Origin: Cladorhizidae sp. MBARI D1340-BT2
Taxonomy: Eukaryota > Porifera > Demospongiae > Poecilosclerida > Cladorhizidae
Reading direction: 5' to 3'
NCBI GenBank assembly: GCA_028752905.1
Contig: JAQNBH010000013.1
Coordinates: 42,041,907-42,105,906, forward strand
Length of the DNA stretch: 64,000 nucleotides
The position numbers were made by a program, and so were the translations under genes. This document shows positions 22,856 through 35,663 of the stretch, in pieces (position 1 is the first letter of the stretch; every line of letters starts with the position of its first letter). The notes below the pieces were generated by a model that worked only from the letters and a program-made list of their open reading frames with translations, was not told where the DNA came from and searched no databases.

Positions 22856-22992
22856 CGTCTTGAGAAGCTAAAAGATCCTGGTTTCAAAATTGTGTCGCGT
22901 AGTGTAGTAGCTGAGAATCGGTTGCAAGCATTACTACGCGACCATCACCATCTTTGTGGTGGTTTAAAAGTTCTGTTGAGTTTTGCTTAGCA
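22856..22992 (+). other. Short coding-like stretch shared by B and B'
   Basis: The plus strand reads LEKLKDPGFKIVSRSVVAEN then LQALLRDHHHLCGG, ending in TAG. The B' counterpart (56597-56690) keeps LEKLEDPGFKIMSRSAVAEN, then a stop. I do not recognise it. It could be a relic exon of an element. Confidence 0.25.
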
Positions 22993-24065
22993 AGACCCTT
23001 TACCAACCTCTACGAGCATTGCGTACCATGCTTATTAATGCCAGCTGAAGGTAATATCATTGAGATGGACGCTGAGCTGGCTGCATCTCTAGCCAACTCT
23101 ACATCGCTATAGAGCCGCTCTAAACTTCCGAAGAGACGACAAAGAAATCCTGTCATAAATCTCGTGTTGTTAGTGTTAATGTTGTTGCAAAAGCTATTTA
23201 TAGTTTACATATATATATATATACATGATAATGTAGATAGGTTAGGACTGTTTAATAAATCGTTTGAAGGAATGACGAAGAGGTTCTAAAGCAGGTTGTG
23301 AACATAGCTAAGGCAGAGGGAAGGAAGACTGCATGGCTGCAATGTGGGAGAATGGGATTATGATGTTCGATGGGTGGTATTGGTGAGAAGACATGAGCGA
23401 AGTAGGAGCTAATTGGATGGAGTCTGGAGGAAAATGGATGTGATTTTTTATAATTTTGTATATTAGAAGGCGCTATATATATATGTGGCGGCCATAACAT
23501 GCTGCAGGATTATCTGGGGGAGTGCAAAGTTAGACATAAATTTAGCATAATGTTTTGTGCACCTGGCATCATTAGTAACGCATACGATGTAGCACGCCTT
23601 TACCTTTATAATAATCTTTCAAAATGCTGAGTCCAGAGGGACCATACACTAGTGCAGTGCAAAAAATAAATGAAAATAACGACAGTAAATGAAATGATGG
23701 GGTAGAAATTCAAGATCTCATTTTCGAGATTTCCAGTCAGAACATGCATAAGTGACAATTACTTCATGATATTTGTTGAAACAAATAAGCAGCAAGCCAG
23801 CCTCTGCAACTATAGTGCATTGTTGATGTATGATCCTATTTAGCCACGTAGCTGGCTAGATGTTGGGCAATGTTGTCTCGCTGGTTTACCTTACTTATAT
23901 CTGGCATATAAATAAGGTAAAGGGTCTGGCTTTGGGGCTAGTCATGTAGTAGACCCTTTACCAATCATTACACTTATTACGGGAGGACACACAGTGGACG
24001 AGTACCATCCATTCTCGAGGACCTCAACAGGAGTGGAGTGGATGCAGGCAGGCAGACAACAATAT
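22993..24065. other. No gene recognised
   Basis: A coding-like scrap, MPAEGNIIEMDAELAASL, lies near 23038-23110. The motif GACCCTTTACCAA occurs at about 22990 and 23950. AATAAA-like and TATA-rich short stretches are present. Otherwise nothing seen. Confidence 0.35.
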
Positions 24066-24515
24066 ATGTACAGTGAACATGAGTAGAGTATATGAAACAT
24101 GTACAGTCAACAATATATAGTGAACATGAGTAGAGTATATGAAACATGTATAGTCAACAATATATAGTGAACATGAGTAGAGTATATGAAACATGTAGTC
24201 AACAATATATAGTGAACATGAGTAGAGTATATGAAACATGTAATCAACAATATATACTGAACATGAGTAGAGTATATGAAACATGTACAGTCAACAATAT
24301 ATAATGAACATGAGTAGAGTATATGAAACATGTAGTCAACAATATATAGTGAACATGAGTAGAGTATATGAAACATGTAATCAACAATATATACTGAACA
24401 TGAGTAGAGTATATGAAACATGTAGTCAACCATATATAGTGAACATGAGTAGAGTATATGAAACATGTAGTCAACAATATATAGTGAACATGAGTAGAGT
24501 ATATGAAACATGTAG
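24066..24515. repeat. 45-bp (and 48-bp variant) minisatellite, about 10 units
   Basis: Unit contains GTCAACAATATATAGTGAAC then ATGAGTAGAGTATATGAAACATGTA. Units with an extra ACA (GTACAGTCAAC) alternate irregularly. The array ends a few bases before the hAT end at 24537. Confidence 0.93.
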
Positions 24516-24536
24516 GATAGGTGTATCAGGGCTGGA

Positions 24537-27240
24537 AATATTGAGGGGGGCTGGCTGTGATTTTTATCAGCAGGTGTTAATGTCATTTAATACAATACAA
24601 ATAATGTCATTTAATTTAAAGAAAAGGAATACATCATTGATGTAATTATGTTCATGAAGGTGCAGTGTTTCTAAATGTGCCAAAATAATTTCATTGTTAG
24701 CAGCAATAAATTCCTTTGCAATTTGTACTAGATCACAAGAGTCAGTTTAAGTGTTTGTGAATGTGAAGTGTCATGCAGCTGTTCAGTCACTGTTCAGACA
24801 TAGATGACCGTATATAAGTAAGTACTCTTCGCAAAGCTGAAAATGTTTGCTCGGATGTGGCTGATGTTATCGGAACTGTAAGGTATAACCGTAGAAGTTT
24901 GTGTACCTCGAACAGCATAGATTTGTACACTATGTGTGTGTTCATTGCTTCACATATGGTACGCACTGATGTAACCTGTTTCACACTAGGAAGAGCTTGT
25001 CGAACTAAATCAGCAGACATTGGAAGCTGATTTTGCAGGTGACAAAATCAAGATCATTTTTGTAACAGGAGGTTTTTACTACTTGAAGATCCTCTTCATA
25101 ATTCACTCCATTTGCAGCTTTTATCAGAAGATTTTCAACAGAGAGGACAGGTGGTAATAATCCACTTTGATCAAACCTGTTATCCAATTCTTGAATAAGT
25201 AAATCACAAGTTTCAAAATACTGATGGCGGAAGTAATCTCTTGGTGTATCATACCTATGTGACTGGCTTCCATCATCCAGTTACTTGGTACTCTTCTGTA
25301 ACGAGGTAATTGGGGTCCAGTTATATTCAACTTCTGTGCAGTATCAACCACATCATCATAGAAGCTTCATCTTTCCGTTGCCTTTTGTAGAAAGCTTTAG
25401 CTAGGTTTACAGCTGAAAGTGCTTCTTGGATGGTTGTGTCTGTACCCTGCAATGATTTAGACAATGTTTCTGAAGCTCCAAATATCAGATATCCTAATTT
25501 CAGTCCAAACAATGTTGAAAACTTCTCTAAAGCAGTTAAAAGACCAGCAGCTTTTAGTCCGTACCCATCTCTTGTGGTCTGGTGCACTTCATCGAAGGTG
25601 TCCATTAAAACAGTGTAGTCAGTTAAAATGGCACCTATTGCTCCTGTTCTAGCTGTCCATCTGGTAGGACAGAGCAATTTGATGGTTACACCAGGGTCTT
25701 CGGATTGGGTCAATTTCTCTGAAAATAAATCTGCTCTTTTGGGGGGGAACTTGATTTACTTGGCTATGTCCCTGACTGTATCCAGTGCATCTCGTAAGAA
25801 TGGGAGTTTACGCCCTGCATCTTGCAAGCATAAATTTAGACAGTGAGCCAAACAATGCACTGGAAGGGCAGCAGGAACTTCATTCCTTATTTTGGTGTGG
25901 CAAGTCCATTTTTCCCTGCATGTTAGCGGCCCCATCATATGCTTGTCCCCTACATAGTGCAAATGGAATATTGCACCGAGTAAGTATATCCATTATCACA
26001 GTATAGAGGGTGTAAGATTTAGTATTAGGGAGCCCAACAGCATCTTCACTAATTTCATAATCATTGTTTACCCATCTAATGGACAAATTCAATTGCTCCT
26101 TGTTTGCAACATCTGTTGCTTCATCAGTAATTATTTCATACCAAGCAGGAGAGCACTGCTTAATATTAATCAATAATGAACGCAACACACTTGACCCCAA
26201 GGTAGTAATCTGACTATCACAGGAGATAAATACTTGTTTTCCTTCAGCCAAATTTTTAAGCCAGAATCATAATTGGACCACATTATTAGCATCTGTTGCA
26301 GATTTCCCTCAATATTGTGTCCACGAATTGCCAATCCCTGGCAAGGAGAAATCGAAGACAATGGAGCTGCTTAAGCAAAGCTTGTCTTCTTTCATTTTGA
26401 CTTGAGTGCTTAATAGCTCACTTACTGGCGCTGTCTGAAGCATTTAAAAACAGCTTCTCCATGAGCAACACCGCTAATGAGATCATCAAAGATTAAACAT
26501 CTGAGATGCACTGCTAATGAAACGCTGGTGATGCGTACACTGCTATGAAACGCTGGCGATATCAGAGCAATGAGTGTGATTTTTAAACTTTTCTAAAGCC
26601 TTTTTCCAATTATTATAACCTGTTTTTGTAAAGGTTGACAAGGTTGACTCAGCTTTAGTACTGAATGAGAGCATTCCTTGGCATTGTGCATTCCTGCAAT
26701 AGTAGCAAAACACCTTCTTTCTGGTTGTACATAGAGTTAACCAGGGATTAGTTGTGTACCACTTTTCCATAAAATTTCTCCCACCACTAGCCATGCTAGA
26801 AAGTATTGCTTTATTGGTTGGTTGATAGGCTTTTGTCATATCTGTCATATCTGTAGTGCATGAAGAAATGCACTCACTTTACTGTGTTTGTGGCTGTTGA
26901 TCATCATCCTGATCACCAGTGAATTCAACTTCTGGCTCTGACAAGATGCCTGCTGTACTTCCCTCTGAGTCTTGTACATCTTCACCAGCTGCATGCCTCT
27001 TCGAAAAAGTATCAAAAATACTTGTTCGTCTCAGTCTCTTGGCTAGAGCTGAGTTCAGAGTGCATTCACACATTGATTATGATCAGTGGGTCCCATGGGT
27101 GTTAACTATGCAATTAACAGCTAATGGGTGATCTAAAATCATAATAGTAAAGCACAAATATTGAGGGGGCTCTGTCCCCTCTTGAGATTTATTGGGGGGG
27201 CTCCAGCCCCCCCAGCCCCCCCCCTCCCCTTCCTACCCCT
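24537..27240 (-). mobile_element. hAT element, decayed (TTF-type transposase)
   Basis: The transposase relic is flanked by G-rich ends. The left begins CAGGGCTGGAAATATTGAGG. The right, reverse-complemented, begins TAGGGGTAGGAAGGGGAGGG, with further GGGGCTGG blocks inside. The ends match only loosely and no clean 8-bp target duplication was found, so exact borders are uncertain. Confidence 0.6.
24787..27073 (-). pseudogene. hAT transposase (TTF zinc-finger type), broken
   Basis: Minus strand, N to C. 27073-26880: acidic and basic leader. 26848-26543: TTF-type domain (KWYTTNPWLTLC, then KKVFCYYC and HTHCSDI). 26251-25880: catalytic region with IITDEATDVANKEQLN (first Asp) and AYDGAANMQGK. 25962-25750: VHCLAHCLNLCLQDA. 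25713-25400: LLCPTRWTARTGAI. 25020-24790: VPITSATSEQTFSALRRV, then SSMSEQ, the dimerisation region. The parts are in the right order but in different frames, so at least five frameshifts separate them. Length and order fit ZMYM1-like hAT transposases (family knowledge). Confidence 0.85.
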
Positions 27241-28269
27241 ATGAGCAACTTCAACTCTTTCTGATGTACAGTAAGAACGATATCCGGTTCGTCCCCATAA
27301 GTTGAGTCTAGAAGCAGAGTGAGAGTAGCCCGTTTTAGGGAGAAAGCCTAAAAATATCCTTCCAGCCATACGAGAATGGAAAGTTTAGCCATACTGTGAA
27401 AATCTTAACTCTTTTAGGGCCGATAATTGAAATAACGCCGCGCAAGCGTCTGCCGGAATTAATTGAGTAATTCGTTTTATTAGAAAAACACCTTGGGCTC
27501 TTGAAGTCATGGGACAGCTTCTTCCCTTCAGGACTCAACCAGGTTAGCGTGTTGATAGCTTACATGGCCGGGACAGCTTCTTCGCTTCAGGGCTCAACTA
27601 GGTTAGCGTGGTTGCTAGCTTACCTGGCTACTTCTAAACAAAGCACACTAAGTTTGTTTTGCTTTTAGCGGTCTGTTGGCTTCGAAATCTTTTTACTATA
27701 GAGCTAGAGCTGCCATTATGCCATGGTAGTAGTTTCATCCACGTAAATAGTTTCAAAAAGGTAAGCTAGATAATTGATTGAGTATATGTGACAGGATCTG
27801 AGAAAAGGGCCCTTATCTGGTCGTTTTGTGCTAGGAGTAAAAAAATAGCTACTAGGTAATTAATCATGAAATTTTACTTTTTAGCGTCAGTGGCATCTTG
27901 GGTCTTCTAACTTCCTACAAACTTTCAAGGCCTGGAGGCGCTTCTTTCTAGGCAAGCGCGCAGTTAGAAAAAGCTTACTAAAAGCTCGTTAACATTGTGT
28001 CTATATAGTGGTCCTGAAGTATCTCCAGAAGAAGAGAAAGAGCACTGATGTAGTCTCTTAGGTGACAAACTATCACTTATGGAATGGTCATGTTCAGAGC
28101 CAGTAGTAACTCCAAAGGATGACAAGGAACACTGACGTAGTCTCTTCATTTTTTGCCTCTGAGTTCTGATCTGATACTGTATATAGCACATATTAAACCT
28201 ACCGCCACGGAATAGTATACTTAGCGCAGGGGGAATTCCCCCGTGGTTACCATGTAAACTGCAAAGTAA
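27241..28269. other. No clear gene; 60-bp tandem duplication
   Basis: 27510-27628 is a 60-bp unit twice (GGGACAGCTTCTTC(C/G)CTTCAGG through TAGCTTAC(A/C)TGGC). On the minus strand 28170-27964 has a duplicated peptide-like pattern (RLRQCSLSSFGVTTG and RLHQCSFSSSGDTSG). This may be an exon but is unassigned. Confidence 0.35.
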
Positions 28270-28942
28270 ACAATCGTTACAAAGACTACTGGCTCCTTTG
28301 AAGCTGCTAGAGCTGTGAATGCTCTTTTGCACCTTGGTTGTGAAGATCAGCAATCTCTCTTGGAGGTCAATTTTTGTGCTCCTGGAGGAGATAGCTTGAG
28401 TGATGAAGAAGATGACAGTGACAATGAAGAAGGTAATGACAGTAACCTATTTACAGGTTCAAATAAGTATAACAATAACAGTATAATAGGACTAGATGCA
28501 AAACAATAGAGTGAATGTATGTGTGTGCACTTCCATTATACAGGAGAATTCAACATAGAAGAAATTGGACAGGATGAGCTTGAAGAGGATTCGATCGTGG
28601 AGAAGAGGATATCAATCATGATGGCCTTGTGGCTGGAGCTCTTAATCGATTGCCTTCTTCAATGTCCTCAACCAGGTTATGACATGCCTAATGTTGTGGT
28701 TCCAAAAGGCCTTTCAACAGAACGAGAATGGTATTTGTTTGACCAGATCAGACAATTCTGCCCCGATGAGTCAAAAGACATTACTTGTCCAGAACCTTTG
28801 GTTCCTAGGCCAAGCAGTCGTGGTGCTACACCTGGAAGTTGAGGATGAGGCATTATCTGTACCACATACCAAAAGACGCAGGGTATGCAGCAACTGCAAA
28901 AAGACAGGACATAACAACAGGTCATGCCGAACCAAGCAATAA
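28270..28942 (+). pseudogene. Zinc-knuckle gene or transposase C-terminus, two exons
   Basis: Exon 1 runs to 28432 (SFEAARAVNALLHLGC, then an acidic DSLSDEEDDSDNEE). The donor GTAATG at 28433 and acceptor TATACAG at 28543 join in phase to give EEGEFNIEEIGQDELEED. Exon 2 continues with REWYLFDQIRQFCPDES and DITCPEPLVPRP. Near 28840 a one-base shift is needed to reach KRRRVCSNCKKTGHNNRSC, a CX2CX4HX4C knuckle, and a stop at 28940. Such a tail ends several DDE transposases, but I cannot name the family. The frameshift suggests a relic, or a sequence error. Confidence 0.45.
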
Positions 28943-29209
28943 ACTTGTAGTGTGTGTAGGTATTACTTTTTATCACTTCATACTGTTCTTATAATAGTGC
29001 ATGCAATGTTTACCCGAATAAGATTGTCGAGTACACATGATTTGTAAAACATTTCAAAACCCATCATCCACTCTCCATTCTTATACCTGGTTAGGGGGGG
29101 GAAAGTTGCTAGTGTATAATATATAGCTACTGCTTAAAAAAAAAATTTTTTTTTTAAATACAGCTTTATAGTTAGCAATAGGTGCATGCAGCTCTAAAAA
29201 CCAGCTTTT
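28943..29209. other. Spacer, no gene seen
   Basis: Contains a G-run (29092-29100) and an A-run/T-run hairpin near 29134-29156. Confidence 0.4.
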
Positions 29210-32010
29210 CAGGAATCCAAATGGGCAGTGGAGATAGATGTGGTGACAAAGTTGATGATTTTGTCGTAGACCAGATGCTCAAGAACTTTTGAGATGCAGC
29301 AGAGAAGGGATATAAGTCTCTAGTTCTCGACCAGTGATTTGTCGCCTGATTTGTGTATTGGAACTATCTGATGCATACGCCATTCCAGAGGAATTTGGTG
29401 GTAATAGGTAATACAAACTCGGGCAGAATAGATGATGAATTGGTAGGTGTATAGAGCTGCAGCACAATATTTCAATACACGTGGGCCTATGCCATCAATT
29501 CCTTTACTTTTGTTTTGGCCAAGTGAGCAAAGAGCTTCCCTTTCTGCGGTGGAGATGTTGGAAAGCATTTCATCAGGAGCAGTCATGTAATCTGTTGGAG
29601 GAAGAGTATAAGTACTCCTTGTAAAGACTGTAAATTAAAGTAATTGTTCAATATAGTGACTTTGTCATGGTCTGAGGCAGCTGTTGTTGAACCATATCAA
29701 GCTCTGCTGGTATCTGGCATGATGATGTAATACCGTTAATATACCTGTAAATTCTTGCAGAGTTTTTTTTTCACAGTGCGCTTTCACAAGAGTAGATTCG
29801 AATGTTCTTTTGACCTCAGACATCATGGTCTGAAGATTTTCAGTATAATGAATACGAGCTTGCTATGGTTATGGGCAGAGGGAACTCTCTTAAATTTCTT
29901 CCTTACTGAATGAGTACGGTTAAGTGCATACTTAACTTCAGGAGTGAACCATTTTGGTCGTTGATATGTTTTTAACTGACTTTAGGGATAAATAGGGACA
30001 TAGCCTTGATGATAGTTGATCTCAATGTCTCAATGACAGCCAAGCAGATTCAACATCTTGGAGAGAAAAAAATATTATCAAAATTGAAGAAGTCTAGCAG
30101 GTAGTTGTTGATGCCGTCAAAATCAGCTTTACAATAGTTGTACACTCGGGTAGAGACAACAGTGTCTCGAGAACGAGACAAAAGAGAGTAGGAGACTATT
30201 ATAGATGATGATCAGCGGAGATGCATAGATCATGAGTAGGGGTGACTGTAGGAGTGGTAATTAGATCAACATTGTTGGTTAGCACTAGGTCCAGGATATT
30301 ACCTTTATGAGTAGGACTAGATATCGTTTGAGTTAAGTGGTAATCAAAAATCAAATCACAGAACAGGGAAGGATATGTGGATGGGGAGGTAAGAGATTCC
30401 CAGTTGATATCTGGAGAATTGAGGTCGCCCATAATTACTAGATTCTTTTGAGCAGAAATTGTCTGTAAATAGGAGAATAGAGTAGTGTAGTATTCATGAG
30501 ACGAGTTTGGAGGTGCATAAACGAGTACTATATAAGTAGATGTGAGGTCCTGAGTTTATCTCAATAGTAACTATTTCTAGGACTGAATGTTGTTTAACTA
30601 GAATCCAAGATTCAGTAGCGATCAATACTCCTCCCCCTCTTGACTGTCTGTCTTTTCGGTAATTAATGTCAAAATTGGTTGGCAAGATTTCTTTATCAAA
30701 TACAGAGTTAGATAACCAGGTTTCCGTAATTGCAATTATATTATAGTGAGATGAGATTGAAATGCTGTTAACTTGTTGACTAAACTGCGAGAATTCCAAA
30801 GGCATAATAAATACTGGAAACTTGTCCTAGTCTATTTGAAATTTGAACTGGTGATGGGAGCAAACTGGGTGAGTGGTGGGGCAGGGTTGAGTGGTTTTGA
30901 AGCTACATGGTTAGGATTGGGAATGTCGTTGAGGAATAATTTCAGGTAAGGAGGTGTTGTCATTTTCCAAGTGAACACCGACATCTGAGACAACCTGGTT
31001 AACTGAAAGGGCTTGGCCTTCAGAGATATCAGTCAATTGTACACTTTCATGTGATATGAACTGATGAGAGGAGAAGGGTTGAAATGAGGCTGGTTTGGCA
31101 CTTGAGAAAGTGGGGGCTAGGGATGGTTCAATTGATCCATGCTGATTTTCTTTGAGTTCAAACTTTTCATTTACAACTTTCCCATGTAATATGTTTTTCA
31201 CAAAGATTTCTTGATTACGTTATATACCTTTCTGTCTACTCCTGAAGTGATCAATGTCCATCTTTCTCTTAAGAGCAACGCATCCGCCTTTCTTTCTTCA
31301 AGGCTGAGGTCCCTCCTCAGTTTCACTGGATGAGTAAGTTTACTGCTCAATGCTATCAGGTTGTAGACATCCACAGTATTGATCATTTTCACAAGGATAG
31401 GACGAAGTTTCCTCCCTTTTGTGAACTTCCCGAGGCAATGACAATCTCTGATTGAGTATCTGTTGATAGATTCTATCACTGAAGATAGAGTAGACATCAC
31501 ACTGTTAAAGTCTGTGTTAAACCTTTCCAGTCTTGGAGTATTTGTCGAACACTCTTTAATTCCAAACAGGACATGATTAAACTTTTTGTCAGACTCACGG
31601 GTGGCAGGTAGCCTTGTACGCTTCACTAATGGCTCGTGGTTAGCATGTTGAAGTTCTGGAAAGTCAGATGAGTCCCCACAGACTACTGAGGCATAGTTGC
31701 TGGAGCCTCTGAAGACATGGGTAGTACTCATTTTAGCCAGCTCTTCTCTGACTTCACGCATGTCACAGCTAAAGTTTGTGGTTAAAGTTTGGCAACCACA
31801 TCCCTTAAAGAACTTAACTCCAACTCCTGCTTTTCTAACCTGCACTGAGGACAGTAAAAGGGACATCCTGCAGAGTACAAGGATGGTGACCCAATCAATA
31901 TTGCTGGAAAAGAGAGATGTATGAGAGTTTTGAAGATCAGAAACTTCCTGATGATGCTGCTCTACAAAAAAAAAAAAAAGAAGCAAATTCGAGGACTGCC
32001 TTGTTACGAT
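29210..32010 (-). pseudogene. LINE (APE-type endonuclease) relic with ORF1, truncated inside the RT
   Basis: Minus strand, 5' to 3'. 31850-31198: ORF1-like protein with NHVLFGIKECS, RDCHCLGKFTKGRKLRPILV and RRDLSLEERKADALLLRERW, the RRM-like ORF1 pattern of CR1/L2-like LINEs. 30800-30494: endonuclease with NIIAITETWLS and KDRQSRGGGVLIA. 30432-30199: GDLNSPDINW and NILDLVLTNN. 29586-29210: RT entry, SKGIDGIGPRVLKY and LEHLVYDKIINFVTTSIST. The sequence then ends, so the RT palm is missing. Several frameshifts are present. Truncation at the 3' side is unusual for a LINE, which normally loses its 5' end, and points to a later deletion or rearrangement. Confidence 0.8.
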
Positions 32011-32760
32011 TGTTGGAATAGAACCATGGCATAATCTTGTATTTGTTAACCGAACTTTAACCCTTGCTATGTTTCTTGTCTTTGTACTGGGGCAATTACT
32101 TTTTGGGGAATTCATTCCGAATCCTCTCATCTCTTGGAGAGCAGTGCAATGGACACTGTTGGATACCAACAGAACTTCCATGTTCACAGATAAGAATGCT
32201 TCGAAGTAGCAAAGAACATATATACTTGGCAGTTTTATTGTTACAAATACATAATATATATAATATACACACACATATATATAATACACATACATATACA
32301 TATATATTATATACAAAATAACGTGCAAAATCATTCTGAGTTAAGGTTGCTTCAAAATAAGATGGTCAACTTATGGTTATCAGCTGTGGTTGTTACTATG
32401 ACAATTGGACACACCCATACATAGCTGATCAGTCACCATCCTAAATTAATGTGGCATACAAGAGTTTATATATACACACGAAGAAAGTGCTCGTACAAAT
32501 ATGTTGCAAAATACACTAGACCTGCCCCCAGTTCCCATGGGTCGTGTGCTCTGGTAACATGTAACTGTCAATTTAGCAACCTTCAGCAAGACTACATGTT
32601 GTACACACCACCAATAGGCTGGATCCAGACACTGCTGTAATATATAGCAACTCATAAACAACACATGCACAGGGGATATCTAAAATATATATTATTCTTA
32701 AACAGCTTAGTCAATGATATATATATATATATATTATACATTACATCATATTGATTTCAG
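32011..32760. other. AT-rich spacer with TA/CA microsatellites
   Basis: (TA)-rich tracts at 32250-32315 and 32718-32735. A poly-A of about 14 at 31965-31979 just outside the LINE start. No gene seen. Confidence 0.45.
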
Positions 32761-32914
32761 TTGTTGCAGATGCAAAACACATCCTCGAGGATTCTCCAGG
32801 AACAGAGCCATTCTTCCCTCCACTGAATACCTTAAGAGAGAGATTGCAGCAAGGCCCACCACGAGGAGGAGGCAGGGAGAGAGCAGACAGGGGAGACACA
32901 TCCAACTCCTGCAG
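32761..32914 (+). CDS. Possible internal exon, unassigned
   Basis: Bounded by TTGATTTCAG and GCAG/GTATTG, both good splice sites. The frame reads VADAKHILEDSPGTEPFFPP, then LNTLRERLQQGPP and a Gly/Arg-rich end. I do not recognise it. The 30-bp minisatellite starts about ten bases beyond its donor, so it would lie in the following intron. Confidence 0.35.
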
Positions 32915-32923
32915 GTATTGAGT

Positions 32924-34672
32924 CAACACTTCATGCAGCCATCACTTCCTAACAAACACTTCATGCAGCCATCACTTCCTAACAAACACTTCATGCAGCC
33001 ATCACTTCATAACAAACACTTCAAGCAGCCATCACTTCCTAACAAACACTTCATGCAGCCATCACTTCCTAACAAACACTTCATGCAGCCATCACTTCCT
33101 AGCAAACACTTCATGCAGCCATCACTTCCTAACAAACACTTCATGCAGCCATCACTTCCTAAGAAACTCTTCATGCAGCCATCACTTCCTAACAAACACT
33201 TCATGCAGCCATCACTTCCTAACAAACACTTCATGCAGCCATCACTTCCTAACAAACACTTCATGCAGCCATCACTTCCTAACAAACACTTCATGCAGCC
33301 ATCACTTCCTAACAAACACTTCATGCAGCCATCACTTCCAACAAACACTTCATGAGCCATCACTTCCTAACAAACACTTCATGCAGCCATCACTTCCTAA
33401 CAAACACTTCATGCAGCCATCACTTCCTAGCAAACACTTCATGCAGCCATCACTTCCTAACAAACACTTCATGCAGCCATCACTTCCTAAGAAACTCTTC
33501 ATGCAGCCATCACTTCCTAACAAACACTTCATGCAGCCATCACTTCCTAACAAACACTTCATGCAGCCATCACTTCCTAACAAACACTTCATGCAGCCAT
33601 CACTTCCTAACAAACACTTCATGCAGCCATCACTTCCTAACAAACACTTCATGCAGCCATCACTTCCTAACAAACACTTCATGCAGCCATCACTTCCTAA
33701 CAAATACTTCATGCAGCCATCACTTCCAACAAACACTTGATGCAGCCACCACTTCCTAACAAACACTTCATGCAGCCATCACTTCCTAAGAAACTCTTCA
33801 TGCAGCCATCACTTCCTAACAAACACTTCATGCAGCCATCACTTCCTAACAAACACTTCATGATCCATCACTTCCTAACAAACACTTCATGCAGCCATCA
33901 CTTCCTAACAAACACTTCATGCAGCCACCACTTCCTAACAAACACTTCATGCAGCCATCACTTCCTAACAAACACTTCATGCAGCCATCACTTCCTAACA
34001 AACACTTCATGCAGCCATCACTTCCTAACAAACACTTCATGAGCCATCACTTCCTAACAAACACTTCATGCAGCCATCACTTCCTAACAAACACTTCATG
34101 CAGCCATCACTTCCTAACAAATACTTCAAGCAGCCATCACTTCCTAACAAACACTTCATGAGCCATCACTTCCTAACAAACACTTCATGCAGCCATCACT
34201 TCCTAACAAACACTTCATGCAGCCATCACTTCCTAACAAACACTTCATGCAGCCATCACTTCCTAACAAACACTTCATGCAGCCATCACTTCCTAACAAA
34301 CACTTCATGCAGCCATCACTTCCTAACAAACACTTCATGCAGCCATCACTTCCTAACAAATACTTCATGCAGCCATCACTTCCAACAAACACTTGATGCA
34401 GCCACCACTTCCTAACAAACACTTCATGCAGCCATCACTTCCTAAGAAACTCTTCATGCAGCCATCACTTCCTAACAAACACTTCATGCAGCCATCACTT
34501 CCTAACAAACACTTCATGCAGCCATCACTTCCTAACAAACACTTCATGCAGCCATCACTTCCTAACAAACACTTCATGCAGCCATCACTTCCTAACAAAC
34601 ACTTCATGAGCCATCACTTCCTAACAAACACTTCATGCAGCCATCACTTCCTAACAAACACTTCATGCACAT
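32924..34672. repeat. 30-bp minisatellite with higher-order repeats, about 58 units
   Basis: Unit ATGCAGCCATCACTTCCTAA plus CAAACACTTC. Rare variants recur at fixed distances. AAGAAACTCTTC is at about 33163, 33489, 33787 and 34443. CCAACAAACACTTGATG is at 33726 and 34382. Spacings of 326 and 656 bp show block duplications of about 11 and 22 units. Units missing CAG (ATGAGCC) shift the frame. Confidence 0.96.
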
Positions 34673-34793
34673 CACTTCACAGAGTCAAGCTTCAGCTCAT
34701 ACTCAACAAACACAAACTGAAATACTCACAGAAATAATTAAACAAATACTTTTCCAGTATTTTTTGTGACGGATCCCGAGGACCTAATCTCAC

Positions 34794-34955
34794 GAGCTAG
34801 TCGAAGAAGGAGCTGAAGTAGTGAATGCCAGGCTTGAGAGGCGAGCAAGGAAAAAGAAAAAAGCTGGAGCATCTTCTGACTATGTCCACTATCCTTTCCT
34901 GTCAGCCATGCAGCCCATCCTCACCTGCCTGTGCAGCAATAAATACATAAAATAA
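34794..34955 (+). CDS. Possible terminal exon with basic segment
   Basis: Open frame ELVEEGAEVVNARLERRARKK, then KAGASSDYVHYPFLSAMQPI, ending in a stop before an A-rich AATAAA-containing stretch (34938-34957). It lies downstream of the exon-like 32761-32914 on the same strand, with the minisatellite between. No family recognised. Confidence 0.3.
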   Translation, partial: ELVEEGAEVVNARLERRARKKKKAGASSDYVHYPFLSAMQPILTCLCSNKYIK

Positions 34956-35663
34956 AAAAATGGGGGGGGGGCTTGCAGGGTTTGGGGGTTATTGTTAGGT
35001 GCTTGTCTGCTATATATCTGGCAAGGAAACACGTCAGCTATTAACCGTGCAGCCAATTCTCTCTTGCACAGCACAGCCAGGCCAGTCTTGCTTCCAATCT
35101 GCTGCCGGGCGCTATCTCGATCGCTTCTTCACTATGACGACCATTCTCGATTTACGTTAGCCCACATTATTTATGACACTTGACCGCTTCACACAAGCAA
35201 ATATATTCTTATGTGTGAAGGAATGGTGAATAAATAAATAGGTACATCAATGATAGAAGCATACATAATTATATATATATATATATATATATATACATAC
35301 ATAGATAGAAACATACACAAATATATAGATAGATAGATAGAAACATACACACATATATAGATACATAAATAGATATTAACATACATACATAAATAAAAAC
35401 ATACATATATGTAGAGAGATACAGTGTACATATAAAGATACATTCATAGATAGAACATATATATATGATAGAGGTATATACATAGATAGATAGATAGATA
35501 CACCATGTGTGGTGTCAATACCAATTCTCCATCACACACCTCTCCCTGCTAAGAGGTCACTTCGCTTGCCAATTACATAACCAAAATAACACCCCTCCCT
35601 CATTTCAAACATCACAAAAAAGTAAGGCCACACCCATCATCAAAACCACACCCAGCCACTCAC
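34956..35663. other. Spacer with TA and GATA-like simple repeats
   Basis: G-run at 34962-34970. 35265-35295 is (TA)n. 35300-35500 is rich in ATAGATA/ACATACATA. No gene seen. Confidence 0.5.

Noticed and set aside
24024..24586. Cysteine/isoleucine-rich minus-strand frames
   Set aside because: Translation of the 45-bp minisatellite.
32714..34737. CRISPR-like array
   Set aside because: 30-bp units are directly adjacent with no spacers, and the DNA is eukaryotic. It is a minisatellite.
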